64,000 nt of DNA from Asterias rubens (lineage: Eukaryota; Echinodermata; Asteroidea; Forcipulatida; Asteriidae), in the NCBI RefSeq assembly GCF_902459465.1, contig NC_047076.1, forward strand, positions 11,850,146 through 11,914,145. The letters run 5' to 3'. Shown here one piece after another: positions 1-11,275 of the stretch. Both the position numbers and the translations under genes were made by a program. Under the pieces are notes generated by a model, which did not search any database, was not told where the DNA came from, and saw only the letters and a list, made by a program, of their open reading frames with translations. Positions within the stretch are counted from its first letter, which is position 1. Each line of letters begins with the position of its first letter.

Positions 1-1107
1 TGAATAAAACAAATGAATGCTAATTGTCTTTTTGAGATATGATAGACATTTAACACTGTACATGTTTTACGAGTTCACTGTGTTACAATACGAGTACACT
101 GTTTGGTTGGGTATACAAATTTACTATAAAAAAACAAATTGTACACATCAATCAAGATTACATTGAGGAGAATCGACGGGAAAGTGTAGATTCGTGGATA
201 GAATGTGCCAGCCGAAGGCGAGTACAATGTAGTAACGAATCAACACTTTAGAGTGAACTCTGACTTAAACTTTTAATATTTCCCCAATTTTTGAAAAGAC
301 AATGATTTCCAAGATAACTATCGCTTTAGTTTTGTACTCTCAACTCAACTGTAGATTCATAACGAATCTACAGTTGAGTGTGGACAGTTGTGTCTACAGT
401 TGACAGTCAAGGGTAGATTCGTAAAGTTAATCTACACTTTCATCAAAATTACTTTCTTTAGACTACTTTCTTTAGACTACTTAATTCAAATAGTGTTGTT
501 TATAAAATCAACAGCTCCCCGGTGCTCATTATGAAGTTGTTATGATCATTAACTGTTGGTGTCATTCCAAAGTCCTCTTGACAAACAAGTGCTGAGCACG
601 TTGTCCAATGGATACCGTATACATGTACATTCTCTGAAACTTACATGCTAAAATCTTGACCTAAAGAGGCCTCAATCAGAACTCATTAATATTCATTTAT
701 TTGCAATTGCATCAGGCAGGGTAAGCGGGAAGCCAATGATTGAATATCGTTGGTGGAAACAAATCACGACAAGGATAAGGTCAAAGGTCAACCTTGGCGG
801 TAAACTGAAGAGGGTTTGCGATTTGAAGGTCTCGGGAGTTATCGCTGTTAATACAGTGGTTATTGAACTGACATTGATTGAGCCAAGACTAAGGTATTGA
901 CTATCACTGATGCAATGGACTGGGACATCATTATTTGCGAGGCTGCCTGTGGCAGTCTTATTATTTATACGGGTCATCTGTACAGGGTTCAACCGAAGAT
1001 TTTTCAAACTGTGGGGCATTTCTAGACCTAGATAATAGGATGTTTGGTCGAAGCACGCTGAATTAAAAAGAATTTTTAATGTGCTCTACATGGTGTTTAT
1101 TTTGGTT
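1..1107. other. Gene-free AT-rich DNA
   Basis: I see no credible coding exon on either strand; the open frames are short and match no family I recognise. The only structure is a set of short inverted copies of a 'gtagattcgt' word between about 180 and 440. If the ADCY5/6-like gene to the right is intact, this lies within or beyond its first intron. Confidence 0.5.
344..379. repeat. Hairpin (about 15-bp arms)
   Basis: ACTCAACTGTAGATTC is followed five bases later by its reverse complement. Looser copies of the same word lie at about 186 and 235 (inverted) and about 413, so this is probably the core of an eroded foldback element. Confidence 0.6.
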
Positions 1108-1498
1108 TTAAAGACAGCACGTGGACACTATTGGTAATTGTCAAAGACTAGTCTTCACCGATGGTGTATACTCAACACATGCATACAATAACAAACCTCT
1201 TAAAAATTTGAGCTCAATCGGTAGTCGAAGTTGCAAGATAATATTGAAAGAAAAACACCATTGTCACACGAAGTTGTGTGCATTTGGATGCTTGATTTCG
1301 AGATCTCAAATTCTGAACTTGGGGTCTCGAAATCAAATTCGTGGAAAACTACTTCTTTCTCGAAATCTACGTCACTTCAGAGGGAGCTGTTTCTCACAAT
1401 GTTTTATACCATGAACCCCTCCCCATTACTCGTAATCAAGAAAGGTTTTATGATGATTATTATTTTGAGTAATTACCAATAGTGTCCTCTGCCTTTAA
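1108..1498 (+). mobile_element. TTAA-flanked MITE, copy 1
   Basis: Both ends carry TTAA followed by the inverted family terminus (GGACACTATTGGTAATT ... AATTACCAATAGTGTCC). In the middle is the family hairpin, in which GATTTCGAGACC-like arms face each other. It has no coding capacity. TTAA duplications with short TIRs suggest piggyBac-type mobilisation, which is inference. Orientation here is defined as the end reading TAATTGTCAAAGAC coming first. Confidence 0.85.
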
Positions 1499-3245
1499 AA
1501 GCCCTGCAATCTGGAGATATTTGTATGGCTTTCTCTTGAAATTTTGTGATTACTTCTCTGTGATTACTTTCACAATGCTAATTGAATTTTTATCAAAGTA
1601 TTTTTGGGTTATTTCTTATGTATCTTGCTATTCCTAGGTTTTGTTGTTAATTGTCTTTTTAATACTAAAATGTTTGATTTTGTAAGCATATAATTTTTCT
1701 ATTATAAATACTTCCAGCCACGCTTGTGTTTTTAAACCAAAATAAACAGTTTTATGAGTACTTTAGACACTGTATTTCCAGTTAAATCTTTCACGTGTGG
1801 CTTTTATTGTATGTTTCTTTATAATTTTACCTATAAATTGACATAACGCTCACAAAAACCAAACGATGACCATACCTTTACTTGTAAAGCAATTAACTAA
1901 TCCACAAAAGTAGGCCCCTTTTTTTAAACAGACTGCTTAGAATATTAGACTCTTGCCCTGTAATCATCACGTCATTTGTCCAGGCTGATTTCCATGCATT
2001 GCCAAAAATAGCTTTCCTGGTCAAATTATGCACTTAACGCTGTCTATCCATGCATGTTAAAATTCCAATTAAGTTATTTTTTTCTTCATTTTTTGATTCA
2101 GTGAAAGGTCTTCAGACCTTTAAGTAAGACGATTTCGGCCATTTTGGTTTCCATCTCGTTGAAAAAACATTCAAGGCTCCCACAGTGAATTTTTTAACGG
2201 AGTCGGCCGCACTACAGCCTGTAGCAAAATGTTGCATTAAGACGGAAGGAGAAACGCTCCTAATTTACCTCTCAAGTATACGACACAGAGCATTGTTTTC
2301 AGGAGTTGCATAATATCCTTTGTAAATATGCTGAAATGATTGTTGTGAAATTGTTCTACTCATTTCTAAAAAACCTACAGGACCTCAGCAGTTAATATTT
2401 TAGGGGAATCTTTCTTTAAACACTGTACCATCATTATCTTTAAGCCGTGTAAGGTTCATGTAAATCTGTGGACATTTGTGTGTTGTGTCGTACAAAAAGT
2501 ACCCAAAACCTTTAATGTTGATGAACGAAGGAAGGATGGTTGATTACTTGCTAATGAGAAAGCCCAGCGGGGAGATCCAGAAAAAGTACGCTCTTTATTT
2601 GAACATTTTGTTATTTAGTTTTTCCCAGCAGTTTTGTGAACGTGTGTACTTTTCAATCATCTTTATTCAAACTCTGGAAAATATGTAAATTCTTGAAAAA
2701 TGCTTGAATTTAAAAAGTTAATATTTAAATTTTGTATTCTAATATGTCTAAGCTAAACAAAAAATTATAAATATTGTTTTTTTTATTTTCGAAATACTTG
2801 AAAATAACAGTTTTAATTGAAAATACCCAAACATCTCTTTCAAAATTGTGTGCTACACAATTACCCAAAAACCAAAAACTTAAGATTTACGCTTACCAAA
2901 TCTAGTTTACAAAATGTTTCACAAATTTGCCTTTTTTATGCATACTGTACAACTGTACTATTGTACCCTGTACCAAATTTATAAGAACAACTTCAGATTT
3001 ACGCTTACCAAATTGTTTACAGGTTGGCTTTTTTTGTGCATTATTGTTTTTAAGCATTCTTCAATCCTTTGTTTACACAGCTATTGCAGAAATCTGACTC
3101 TGACACTTAATGATGTAAATATAGAGAACCGTGACAATAACTAGTACACGTAAGCGCAAAAGTCCAAAGTAAGCAGAGATACAAGATAGGATAATTGGAA
3201 ACTATATAAAACTGGACGCCTAGCATTGTAAATAACAATTTCGCA
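1499..3245. other. Gene-free stretch with an old repeat tail
   Basis: No coding exon is recognisable. Around 2400-2520 the sequence (…GGACATTTGTGTGTTGTGTCGTACAAAAAGTACCC in pieces) resembles the short TTAA element at 49492-49614 and the stretch near 6330-6380, so it is an eroded repeat. 2690-3000 is very AT-rich with local repeats of 'agatttacgcttaccaaat'. Confidence 0.4.
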
Positions 3246-3465
3246 GTCTTATATTAAAGCGCCATATCTACCAAACAAGGTACTCAAGGCACTGCAAACT
3301 TTCAGAAAGATAGGTTATTGAAGTGATGAATTCTGAGACCCAATTATGTAGCACCTTTTAAAGGTTTACAGGGTGCTACGGTGCATACAGCAGCCACAGC
3401 CAGGAACACTGGGGCGAACCCCGTCTCTTTTTGATAAGTGCACTGGGTTCTTCTAAACACCACTG
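3246..3465 (-). repeat. SINE fragment (same body as the 20.5-kb SINE)
   Basis: The segment runs from an 'aaagcgcc' tail through 'ctgagacccaattat', 'agcaccttttaaagg' and 'ggggcgaacccc', in the same order as the fuller copy at 20511-20892. The tRNA-like head is missing, so it is truncated. Orientation is inferred from the fuller copy, whose Pol III-type boxes are on the minus strand. Confidence 0.65.
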
Positions 3466-3940
3466 CTTATGTATGATTACACATGGGAAAATTAAAGAGC
3501 AGGAAGATGCAGTGTATGTAGTAGGACATAATTTATGAAACATAGAAAGACAGGCACTAGATCTAGATATAATAAGAATACTGTACAAATTTAATAACTT
3601 GGCTCGTGCAAAGAAACAAAATCAATTGAGGCAATGCTTGCAGCATAGATACATACAGAGCAATTCGAACCATACTGATGTGTAAAGCATAGAGCAATAT
3701 CTGCTCTAAACGTATTCTTTGTTTTTTGGAAGTGTATTTTGTTAATCCTACATTCATTATGTTATTTGGGCCCTATAGAACAGTTAACACTACTACTCAA
3801 AAGGTAGTAGACACATGGTTAACTGCAAACCTCTCTACTGTATACATGTAAATACTTCCACCATGCAAAATTTGGATGGTTGAAGCTTTCTGACAACAAC
3901 GCTTCTCAAATTCAAGTTTTTGGGGACGGAAACCGTATAG

Positions 3941-4070
3941 CAAAGCAGTTTTACTTCAGAAAAGGGGGCAAGGTGGTTTTACTTCAAAGAGTTAATGGAA
4001 AAAGGGCAAGGCAGGTTTACTTCAGTAGAGGGGTGGGGGAGGGGGGGGGGCAAGAGATTTTTACTTAAAT
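3941..4070. repeat. Degenerate purine-rich tandem repeat
   Basis: About three units of 37-55 bp containing GTTTTACTTCA and AGGGGGCAAGG repeat in direct orientation, ending in a G-rich run at 4031-4050. It looks like minisatellite growth; no function is visible. Confidence 0.6.
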
Positions 4071-4477
4071 GGGCTACTCTATGATACGTTATGAGGAAAA
4101 GGTAAATTTTCTTCTGGAACATTTCAAAGGGCACCAAGACAATAACCAGGTGCCTAAAAATACATAGGGTCATTGCTTTTAAATGATGACCATACACTCA
4201 GAATATGTGTTTATCCAATTGGAAAAAAAAAACCCATAAATGCCAACAATGATGCCATGTTGCCAATACAAACACCAGCTCAACACACTTACAGTCAACT
4301 CCATACAAAAACTGCCACGCCATTAATATAGTCTGACTTGAACACCTTCAAGCCAGATCACAGACATGAAGCCTACAGGTTTACCAGCTTCCCTGTGAAT
4401 TTGTAACACTGTAGCAACAGCACCTCACACTTCATTGCTTTTTTTTTTCTGTCTTCATTTTTCCCGTCCACCCTTGC

Positions 4478-4856
4478 TTAAAGGCAGTGGACACTATTGG
4501 TAATTACTCAAAATAATTATTGGCATAAAACCTTTCTTCATGACGAGTAATGGGGAGAGGTTGATGGTATAAAACTTTGTGAGAAACAGCTCCCTCTGAA
4601 GTGAATTAGTTTTTGAGAAAGAAGTAATTTTCCACGAATTTGATTTCGAGACCTCAGGTTTAGAACTTGAAGTCTCAAAATCAAGCATCTAAACTTCGTG
4701 TGACAATGGTTATTTTTCTTTCATTATTATCTTGCAACTTCGATGACCGATTGAGCTCAAATTTTCACAGGTTTGTTATTTTATGCATATGATCAGATAC
4801 AGCAAAAATGTGAAGGCTAGTCTTTGACATTTACCAATAGTGTATACTGTCTTTAA
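4478..4856 (-). mobile_element. TTAA-flanked MITE, copy 2
   Basis: Complete copy with TTAA at both ends, a GGCAGTGGACACTATTGGTAA terminus on the left and a degraded one on the right, and the central GAGACCTC/GAGGTCT hairpin. Its right TTAA (4853-4856) is also the left TTAA of the next copy, so two insertions are joined head to tail at one site. Confidence 0.85.
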
Positions 4857-5247
4857 AGGAACTGGACACTGCTGGACACCTTTGGTAATTATCAAAGACC
4901 AGTCTTCTCACTTGGTATATCTCAGCATATGCATGAAATAACAAACCTGTGAAAATTTGAACTCAATTGGTCGTCGAAGTTGTGAGAGAATAATGTAAGA
5001 AAAAACACTCTCGACGCACAAGTTGTGTGCTTTCAAATGCTTGAATTCGTGAACTCAGCTTAGGTCTCAAATTAAATTCAAATATTTTAGTTAGAAATTA
5101 CCTTACACAAAAACTATTTATTACTTCAGAGGGAGCTGTTTCTCACAATATTTTATACTATCAACAGCTCTCCATTGCTCGCTACCAAGAAAGTTTTTAT
5201 GCTAACAATTTGTTTGCGTAATTACCAATAGTGTACAGTGCCTTTAA
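4853..5247 (+). mobile_element. TTAA-flanked MITE, copy 3
   Basis: Abuts copy 2 in the opposite orientation and shares its TTAA. The left terminus has an internal duplication (GGACACTGCTGGACACC), and the central hairpin is largely gone. Confidence 0.8.
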
Positions 5248-5625
5248 GTCCCATTTGAATATCCTCAGGGAATTTCTAAGGAGAGGAGGGGGACATGTGA
5301 GCGACAGAGTCACTGACCAGGCCAGTTTTAATTTGTTTAATTAAATTTTAATTTGTGGGCTTTGGCATTTTGGACATCTATAATTGGACAGGAGAAATTA
5401 TTACTAACAGAATTTGATAGATAACATTGGGATCTGCGGAAAGTGCACACTGCATAGGGAAAGCACTTAATTTGCACTTGCCGTTTTTGAACTTCATAAT
5501 CTGACGTGAGAAATGTTTACTATAGATGTAATTAAAGTCAATAACAGAATTTGATATTGAATAATCAACGGTTTGATTAGATAACATTGGAACCTGTGCA
5601 AGTTCACACTGCAAAGAGATAGCAC

Positions 5626-5974
5626 TTAAAGGGAAGGTACACGCTTGGTAATTACTCAAAACAAATATTAACTTAAACATTGACTTGGTAACGAGCATTG
5701 GGGGAGCTGTTGGTAGTATAAAACCTTGTGGGAAACGACTCCCTCTGAAGCAACGTAGTTTTTGAGAACGAGATAATTTCTCACTAAAATAATAAAAGAC
5801 TTCTAGCTAGAAGTCTTTTATTCCTATCTGAAAGCACACAAATTCGTCCAACAAGGGTGTTTTTTCTTTTATCATTTTCACAGGCTTGTTATTTTATGCT
5901 TGTGATGGGATACACCAAGTGAGAAGACTGGTCTTTGACAATTCCCAAACGTGTACGTTGTACCTTCCCTTTAA
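5626..5974 (-). mobile_element. TTAA MITE, variant subfamily with a different central hairpin
   Basis: The ends read TTAAAGGGAAGGTACACG and its inverse rather than GGCAGTGGACAC. The middle holds the hairpin AAAAGACTTCTAGC / GCTAGAAGTCTTTT instead of the GAGACCTC hairpin. The flanking interior (GAGCATTGGGGGAGCTGTTG, CTCCCTCTGAAG) matches the main family, so this is a subfamily. A second member is at 17544-17901. Confidence 0.8.
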
Positions 5975-6680
5975 CTTATACAGAAAGGTAACAGTACAGC
6001 AAGCGAAACTACATGAATAGTTTGAATAGTGAAGTAAGTGAACATTTATAACACACCGTGACTTTTGACTTGACACTTCTGGCGAGACTGAGAATTTATA
6101 ATTGTATGTATGGTCCATTGGTTGGCCTAGAATCAACCCGTGGCACCCACAGCAATTGCCTTGGTGCCCTGTGCATACAAATTAACATTGTCCTCATAAA
6201 GGTGCCCCTAACCATGGAGCAAAATCAAATCCCACATGAAGAGCAAAATTGTTCCGCCCATTCAAGAGGGAAGTTTAAAGATAACAAGTAATACTTTTAA
6301 GGGAAGCTTTCTACCATCAATACCTTCAAACTGTGCAAGTTTAATGTTAACATTGTCCTACAAAAAGTACCCAGACCCTTTAATTCACACAGTATGGTAA
6401 CAGAACAGCAAGCAGAACTACATGTACATTAATAATAATAGCTATTTAAGTGAACATTTATAACGCACCATGTCTGTCCGACTTGACAATCCTGGCAAGA
6501 CTCAGAATCAGACCTGTATGTCCACTTTCAAAAGCTTGCTCGAAATAAACCATGGCACCCACGGCAATTGCTGTGGTGCCCCCCGTGTGCATCTAAATTG
6601 ACAAATTGTCCTCATATAATGTAGGTGCCCCTAACCAGAGCAAAATCACATTCCGTATACAGAGCAAAACTTGAATGCCC
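5975..6680. repeat. Diverged direct duplication (about 420-bp unit)
   Basis: 5975-6260 and 6390-6680 align in order: CAGTACAGCAAGC, ACTACATG, AAGTGAACATTTATAAC, CTTGACA, GGCACCCAC(A/G)GCAATTGC, AGGTGCCCCTAACCA, GAGCAAAATCA. A third, weaker copy is near 8600-8770. No coding capacity is seen. The GCAATTGC-type words flanked by GGTGCC recur at 8220-8300, 13600 and 22050, marking an old repeat family. Confidence 0.65.
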
Positions 6681-6982
6681 GCTCAATAAGGCATGCATAA
6701 TTAAGTACCTTGTCTTAATAAAACTGGAAACTGGAAATAATCTAAATTAATCAAACTGAGCAGAACAAATGGATCAAGAATAAAAGCTCTACATCAACTA
6801 TTACACAGGACTTCCATTGCTCGAACAGATTTTGGTGGTCTTGTTTTTAAAAAAATTCAACATCTTTGTCTCAAAAGAATGATGTTCAAATGTTGAGTTT
6901 GAGTCTCACAAAAAAATTATATCTTTCAATCCTGCTGAGTATGACCGACAAAACAGAAGAGAAATCTTCTCTTACATTAGTA

Positions 6983-7326
6983 TTAAAGACAATGGACACT
7001 AGTGGTAATTGTCAAAGAACAGTCTTCTCACTTCGTGTATCTCAACATATGCATAAAATAACAAACCTGTGGAAATTTGAGCTATAATCACACGAAGTTC
7101 TGTGCTTTCAGATGATTGATTTTGAAACCTCAATATCTAAACCTGAGGTCTCGAAATCAAATTCGTGGAAAAAGACTTCTTTCTAAAAAATTACGTTACT
7201 TCAGAGGGAGCCGTTTCTCACAATGTTTTACACTATCAACAGCTCCCAATTACTTGTTACCAGGTAAGGTTTCATGCTAACAACTTTTTTGAGTACGTAT
7301 TTACCAATAGTGTACAATACCTTTAA
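6983..7326 (+). mobile_element. TTAA-flanked MITE, copy 4
   Basis: TTAA at both ends with the inverted family termini (TGGACACTAGTGGTAATT and TTACCAATAGTGTAC). The piece around the 'tgagctc' interior is deleted, which shortens it to 344 bp. Confidence 0.85.
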
Positions 7327-8865
7327 TGAAACAGTTTAGATTATAAAACCCGTGTTCTCATTTTGATTCAAGTCTCTTTTTCTCTTTTCATTTCGATTGT
7401 GGTTTTGGTATTGTCAATAAATTTGGTATGCCTTTTTGTCCTAATCCGTTTGTGTTGTTCTTTTTTATTTGCTTGCTTGAAAACCGTGCAATTATTTGTT
7501 CTAGTAGACACATTGTCCCAAGCCAGTTCACTTTTAATTTGTATCCTTTTAATTATTCTATTTTGTGGCGCGTAATCTGTATTTTAAACATAATTCAAGC
7601 ATAAATTGGCTGTGAAGTTTGAGTATTATAAATAAACCTATACTATCAACTATAATAAATTAAATCCAGTAAAGTTTCTGAACTACAAGTGAACCAGTGT
7701 CTTTGAGCGCTGATTTAAACCATGATTGGATACGATAATCTAATGTAATGTATGTTCCTTTTAATAATGTTCTGGAGCATCTCCACAGCTTCTCATCAGC
7801 TCTATTTGGGGACTAATGCAGTGAGTTAATATTCAACAAGGACACAAAGATTAAAGTGGATGATGTTGATGGGTTTTTTTAGCTGCCATGGCAACATGTT
7901 AATGCCAGGCGATTTTCTCTGGACGTTTTTATTTATTAATTTTTTTTTTTTTTTATCTTCAAGGGTAATATCATAAATAGCTTGGCCAAATTTCATTCAG
8001 CTTTTTTACTGTCAGACCCAGCTTGCTTAGCAGAGGCAATTTACCAGCCAGAATACTGTTTCTTGCTGGTTTCCAGCTACTTTCTGCTTAGCAGAACCAT
8101 GAACAATGTGCTGTCAGCCAGTGTCAACACAATTGGGCCATGAAGGTAGAATTCTACCTCCATGATTGGGCAAAGCGAAACAAATCATGTAATAAAAAAA
8201 GACTAACACTACAAGCAAAATACATTGCCAGTGGGGAATTTCAGGGGCACCAAAGCAATGACCAGGGGGCACAGAGGCAATCGCCTTTGTTGCCTCTTTG
8301 GAGTATTTGGCCTGAATATATTTATAGTTAACTAGTATCAACTCTCTGTGATTGTGTTATAATTGTCACTACAGACAGAATACATCCTAAGAAGTTCTCA
8401 TGTAAGGTGTCACAGTGGTCAATGCGTTCTTCGATCCAAAGATGTGACAATGTTGTTAACCAATGAATAACTGATGCCTGGGTGATGAAAAGGGCATCAC
8501 CTTCAGTGAACATGTCAATCAATAACAGTCTGGCCCCTTGCACCTGTTGTTGGATGATAATGGAGAGGTTCCCCAATAGTTACTGTAGTCACTTTAAATC
8601 AGTGGTTGAGGTGAACATTTTTAACACTAACAGATTGTCAGGCCCTGAAATAACCACAGCACCCACAGTTATGCTGAGGCGCCCTGTGCCTGTTGCATAG
8701 TTCCAATACAATTTTACGTTTTACTCATATAGGGTGCCCCTTATCAGAGGAAAATTGCCGTGCCCCTCCAAGATCCAGGGGTCAATTTCACAAAGATAGT
8801 CCTAACTTAGAACTGGTCCTAGGAGTTATTTAAAAAACTTAAGCCTAGCCTTCAATAAGGCGGAG
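7327..8865. other. Gene-free stretch with decayed repeats
   Basis: No exon is recognised. 8030-8110 carries words of the 'tgcttagcagaa' foldback family. 8210-8300 carries the GGGGCACC/AGGCAATCGCC old repeat. 8600-8770 is the third copy of the 5975-6680 repeat. 8785-8850 (CAATTTCACAAAGATAGTCC) resembles a stretch near 23270-23440. Confidence 0.4.
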
Positions 8866-9140
8866 TTTGATTTCGAGACCTCAAAATTAGATTTTGAGGT
8901 CTCAAAATCATGCATATATGTTGAGATACACCAAGAGAGAAGACTGGTCTTTGACAATTACCAATAGTGTCTCGAAATCAAGCATCTGAAAGCATCTGTG
9001 TCCCTTTTGTTACTATCTCGCAACTTCGACGTCCAATTTAGCTCAAATTTTCACAGGTTTGTTATTTTATGCATATGTTGAGATACACCAAGAGAGAAGA
9101 CTGGTCTTTGACAATTACCAATAGTGTCCAGTGTCTTTAA
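8866..9140 (+). mobile_element. Rearranged TTAA MITE, copy 5
   Basis: Begins at the central hairpin (TTTGATTTCGAGACCTC) and ends at a normal terminus plus TTAA (9137-9140). The 3' terminal block (ATGTTGAGATACACCAAGAGAG … CAATTACCAATAGTGTC) occurs twice, at about 8917 and 9074, so the copy was truncated and then internally duplicated. Strand is arbitrary here. Confidence 0.7.
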
Positions 9141-9179
9141 AAAGCAGGACAGTGCTTTTCAGAACTGAGAAGTCTCCAG

Positions 9180-9325
9180 AACAATCAGATAATTCTACTC
9201 CGCAGACATATGGAAAGACAGTTCTCTAAAGAAAAAAACTCTACCTGGCAAGTAGATTCACACATGGTCATACTGCAAACCAAACATATATTGATACCTC
9301 ACCACGCAATGCCTCAAATCATAAA
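9180..9325 (-). mobile_element. Penelope-like element terminal fragment
   Basis: Read on the minus strand it follows the terminal block of the elements at 43840 and 52973: GATTTGAGGCATTG, GTGAGGTATCAAT, TTTGGTTTGCAGTA, TGTGTGAATCTACTTGCCAGG, TAGAGTTTTTTTCTTTAG. No reverse transcriptase is attached. Confidence 0.7.
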
Positions 9326-10889
9326 TCTACAGGCGGCAAAATCCCATGGTCGATTCTCGAGACCTATTTACATGTATCACACAATCACTATGCATAATTT
9401 CCACCACTCTTCATAATACAAGACATCTCTTCTACTCTACTTACAATTTCATGTGTCCTTACAAGACCTACATTTATAATACACTAGACTCTCTAGAAGA
9501 CGTGCGGACCCAAATTGTCTGATGTTCTGTAATATAGTTTCAGAAATGGATTTCTTTGGTTTAGAAGTCAGACTTTAAGACTGCTAGCATCTGTCAGATT
9601 CCCACATTGAGGTATAGAAATTCTCAATGTATCCCTGGTCACATTAGATGACATTATTTTTTTCGTTTTCTTGTATTCAGCTTTTAGTTTCTTAGAATCC
9701 TGATATTTTCCATGTGAGCTACTGTACTTCTATTTGCTGCACTTAAGTTATTGCTTTTCTACGTAATCAAATAATTTTTCTAGGGCATTGTGATTTGATG
9801 TGTTAAATGTTAAGCTGCTAAATGATTACTTTTAGAAACCAAACCAAGGTTAACATTTGTTCTTAGTGCAAAGTGTCGTTTGGTTTTTGGATTGTAAGAC
9901 TCTTTCTTTTCTACATTGTATAAAGTACAATACCAGGCCTACTAAACTGTGAAAACTTCCTTTCAAAGGGTAGTAACGTTTTTGAGATCAATCTGAAGGG
10001 TTTAAAATCCATGCAGAAAGAATACTCTGTAATTGGAATCTACAATCATAGACAGGTTTGATTCAGAAATATTTCTCAGATTGACATTTTGTTGAATCCC
10101 TCTCTAAAACAACATTCATTTGAAGGGAATTGTTTCTCAAAATGTAAAAATATGAACAGTTGCAGTGCTTCATTTGTGTAAATGTTTTGGAGTAACATGT
10201 AGTAACTATGAAAATGAAGGGTACTTCAACAATGACTAAGCCACTGGACTCTTGAGTATAGTGCCCTCCAACCTGACAAAATGAAATCCAACCAATGTTT
10301 TGATATCGTATTTTTCAACCTGTCTTCTGTTAAAAGAAAATGGGAGGATTTCTAGAAATAAATTATTAAAAGCATGACACACCAACAAATACAATCCTAA
10401 GCAATTACGTGTGTGTGTACCTCCCTGTAGTCAGCACCTAAATTATCTTTTCATCTATATTGATTTATTGGATTTTAATTTTTTTTTTAAAGGTTTATTG
10501 TAGCGTGCTGTGTTGTGGTTGTCCTGGTGTTGATGATTCTGAAAGCCCTGTTTACAAATGATAAATGAAACCATAGAAATGACCCCTAGAGTAAACAACA
10601 TACACAAAGGTTTGTTACAGTACTTTCGGACCCTGGCTCCAAGCCTTAAGTTTCAACCGAAAGTTTACACGGTTGAATTTCCCCGTATCCATGGTGTGGT
10701 GTTAAGACCCTACTCCCCAAGCTTGGGCTTATTGATTTTTCCAGAAGGATAGCGGACAATAGAAGGGCCAGCAGGACAATTTGCCAAAGGAAAACCCTCT
10801 CTATTGATCGAGGTGGGTAAGGAAACACCAGGGACAAACAAAGTGTTCATGTACACAGACTGTCATTATTAAAAGTAGCCCATCCTCCC
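9326..10889. other. Gene-free stretch
   Basis: I see no gene and no clear repeat family here. 10442-10495 is T-rich. The open frames on both strands near 10560-10840 are short, overlap each other and lack recognisable motifs. Confidence 0.4.
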
Positions 10890-11275
10890 TTAAAGGCCCT
10901 GGCCACTATTGGTAAATACTCAAAATAATTGTGAGCATAAAAACTTACTTGGTATCAAGTAATGGAGAGCTGTTGATAGCATCAAATATTGTGAGAAACG
11001 GCTACCTCTGAAGTTAATTTTTGAGAAAGAAGTAATTTTCCACTATAACCCTAACCATCAAAAGGGTCCATTTGAATTGATTTTGAGACCTCACCAAGCA
11101 TCTGAAAGCACACAACTTGTGCGAAAAGGGTGCTTTTCCTTTCATTATTATCTCGCAACTTCGAAGACCAATGGAGCTCAAATTTTCACAGGTTTATTAT
11201 TTTATGCATATGTTGAGATACACCAAGTGAGAAGGCGGGTCTTTGACAATTACCAAAGGTGTCGAGTACCTTTAA
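10890..11275 (-). mobile_element. TTAA MITE, copy 6, with an unusually long flanking duplication
   Basis: Full copy with TTAA at both ends, but the flanking host sequence is duplicated over about 25 bp: TTAAAAGTAGCCCATCC followed by TCCCTTAA occurs at 10869-10893 and again at 11272-11296. The duplicated block begins and ends with TTAA. Canonical TTAA elements duplicate only the four bases. Confidence 0.85.
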
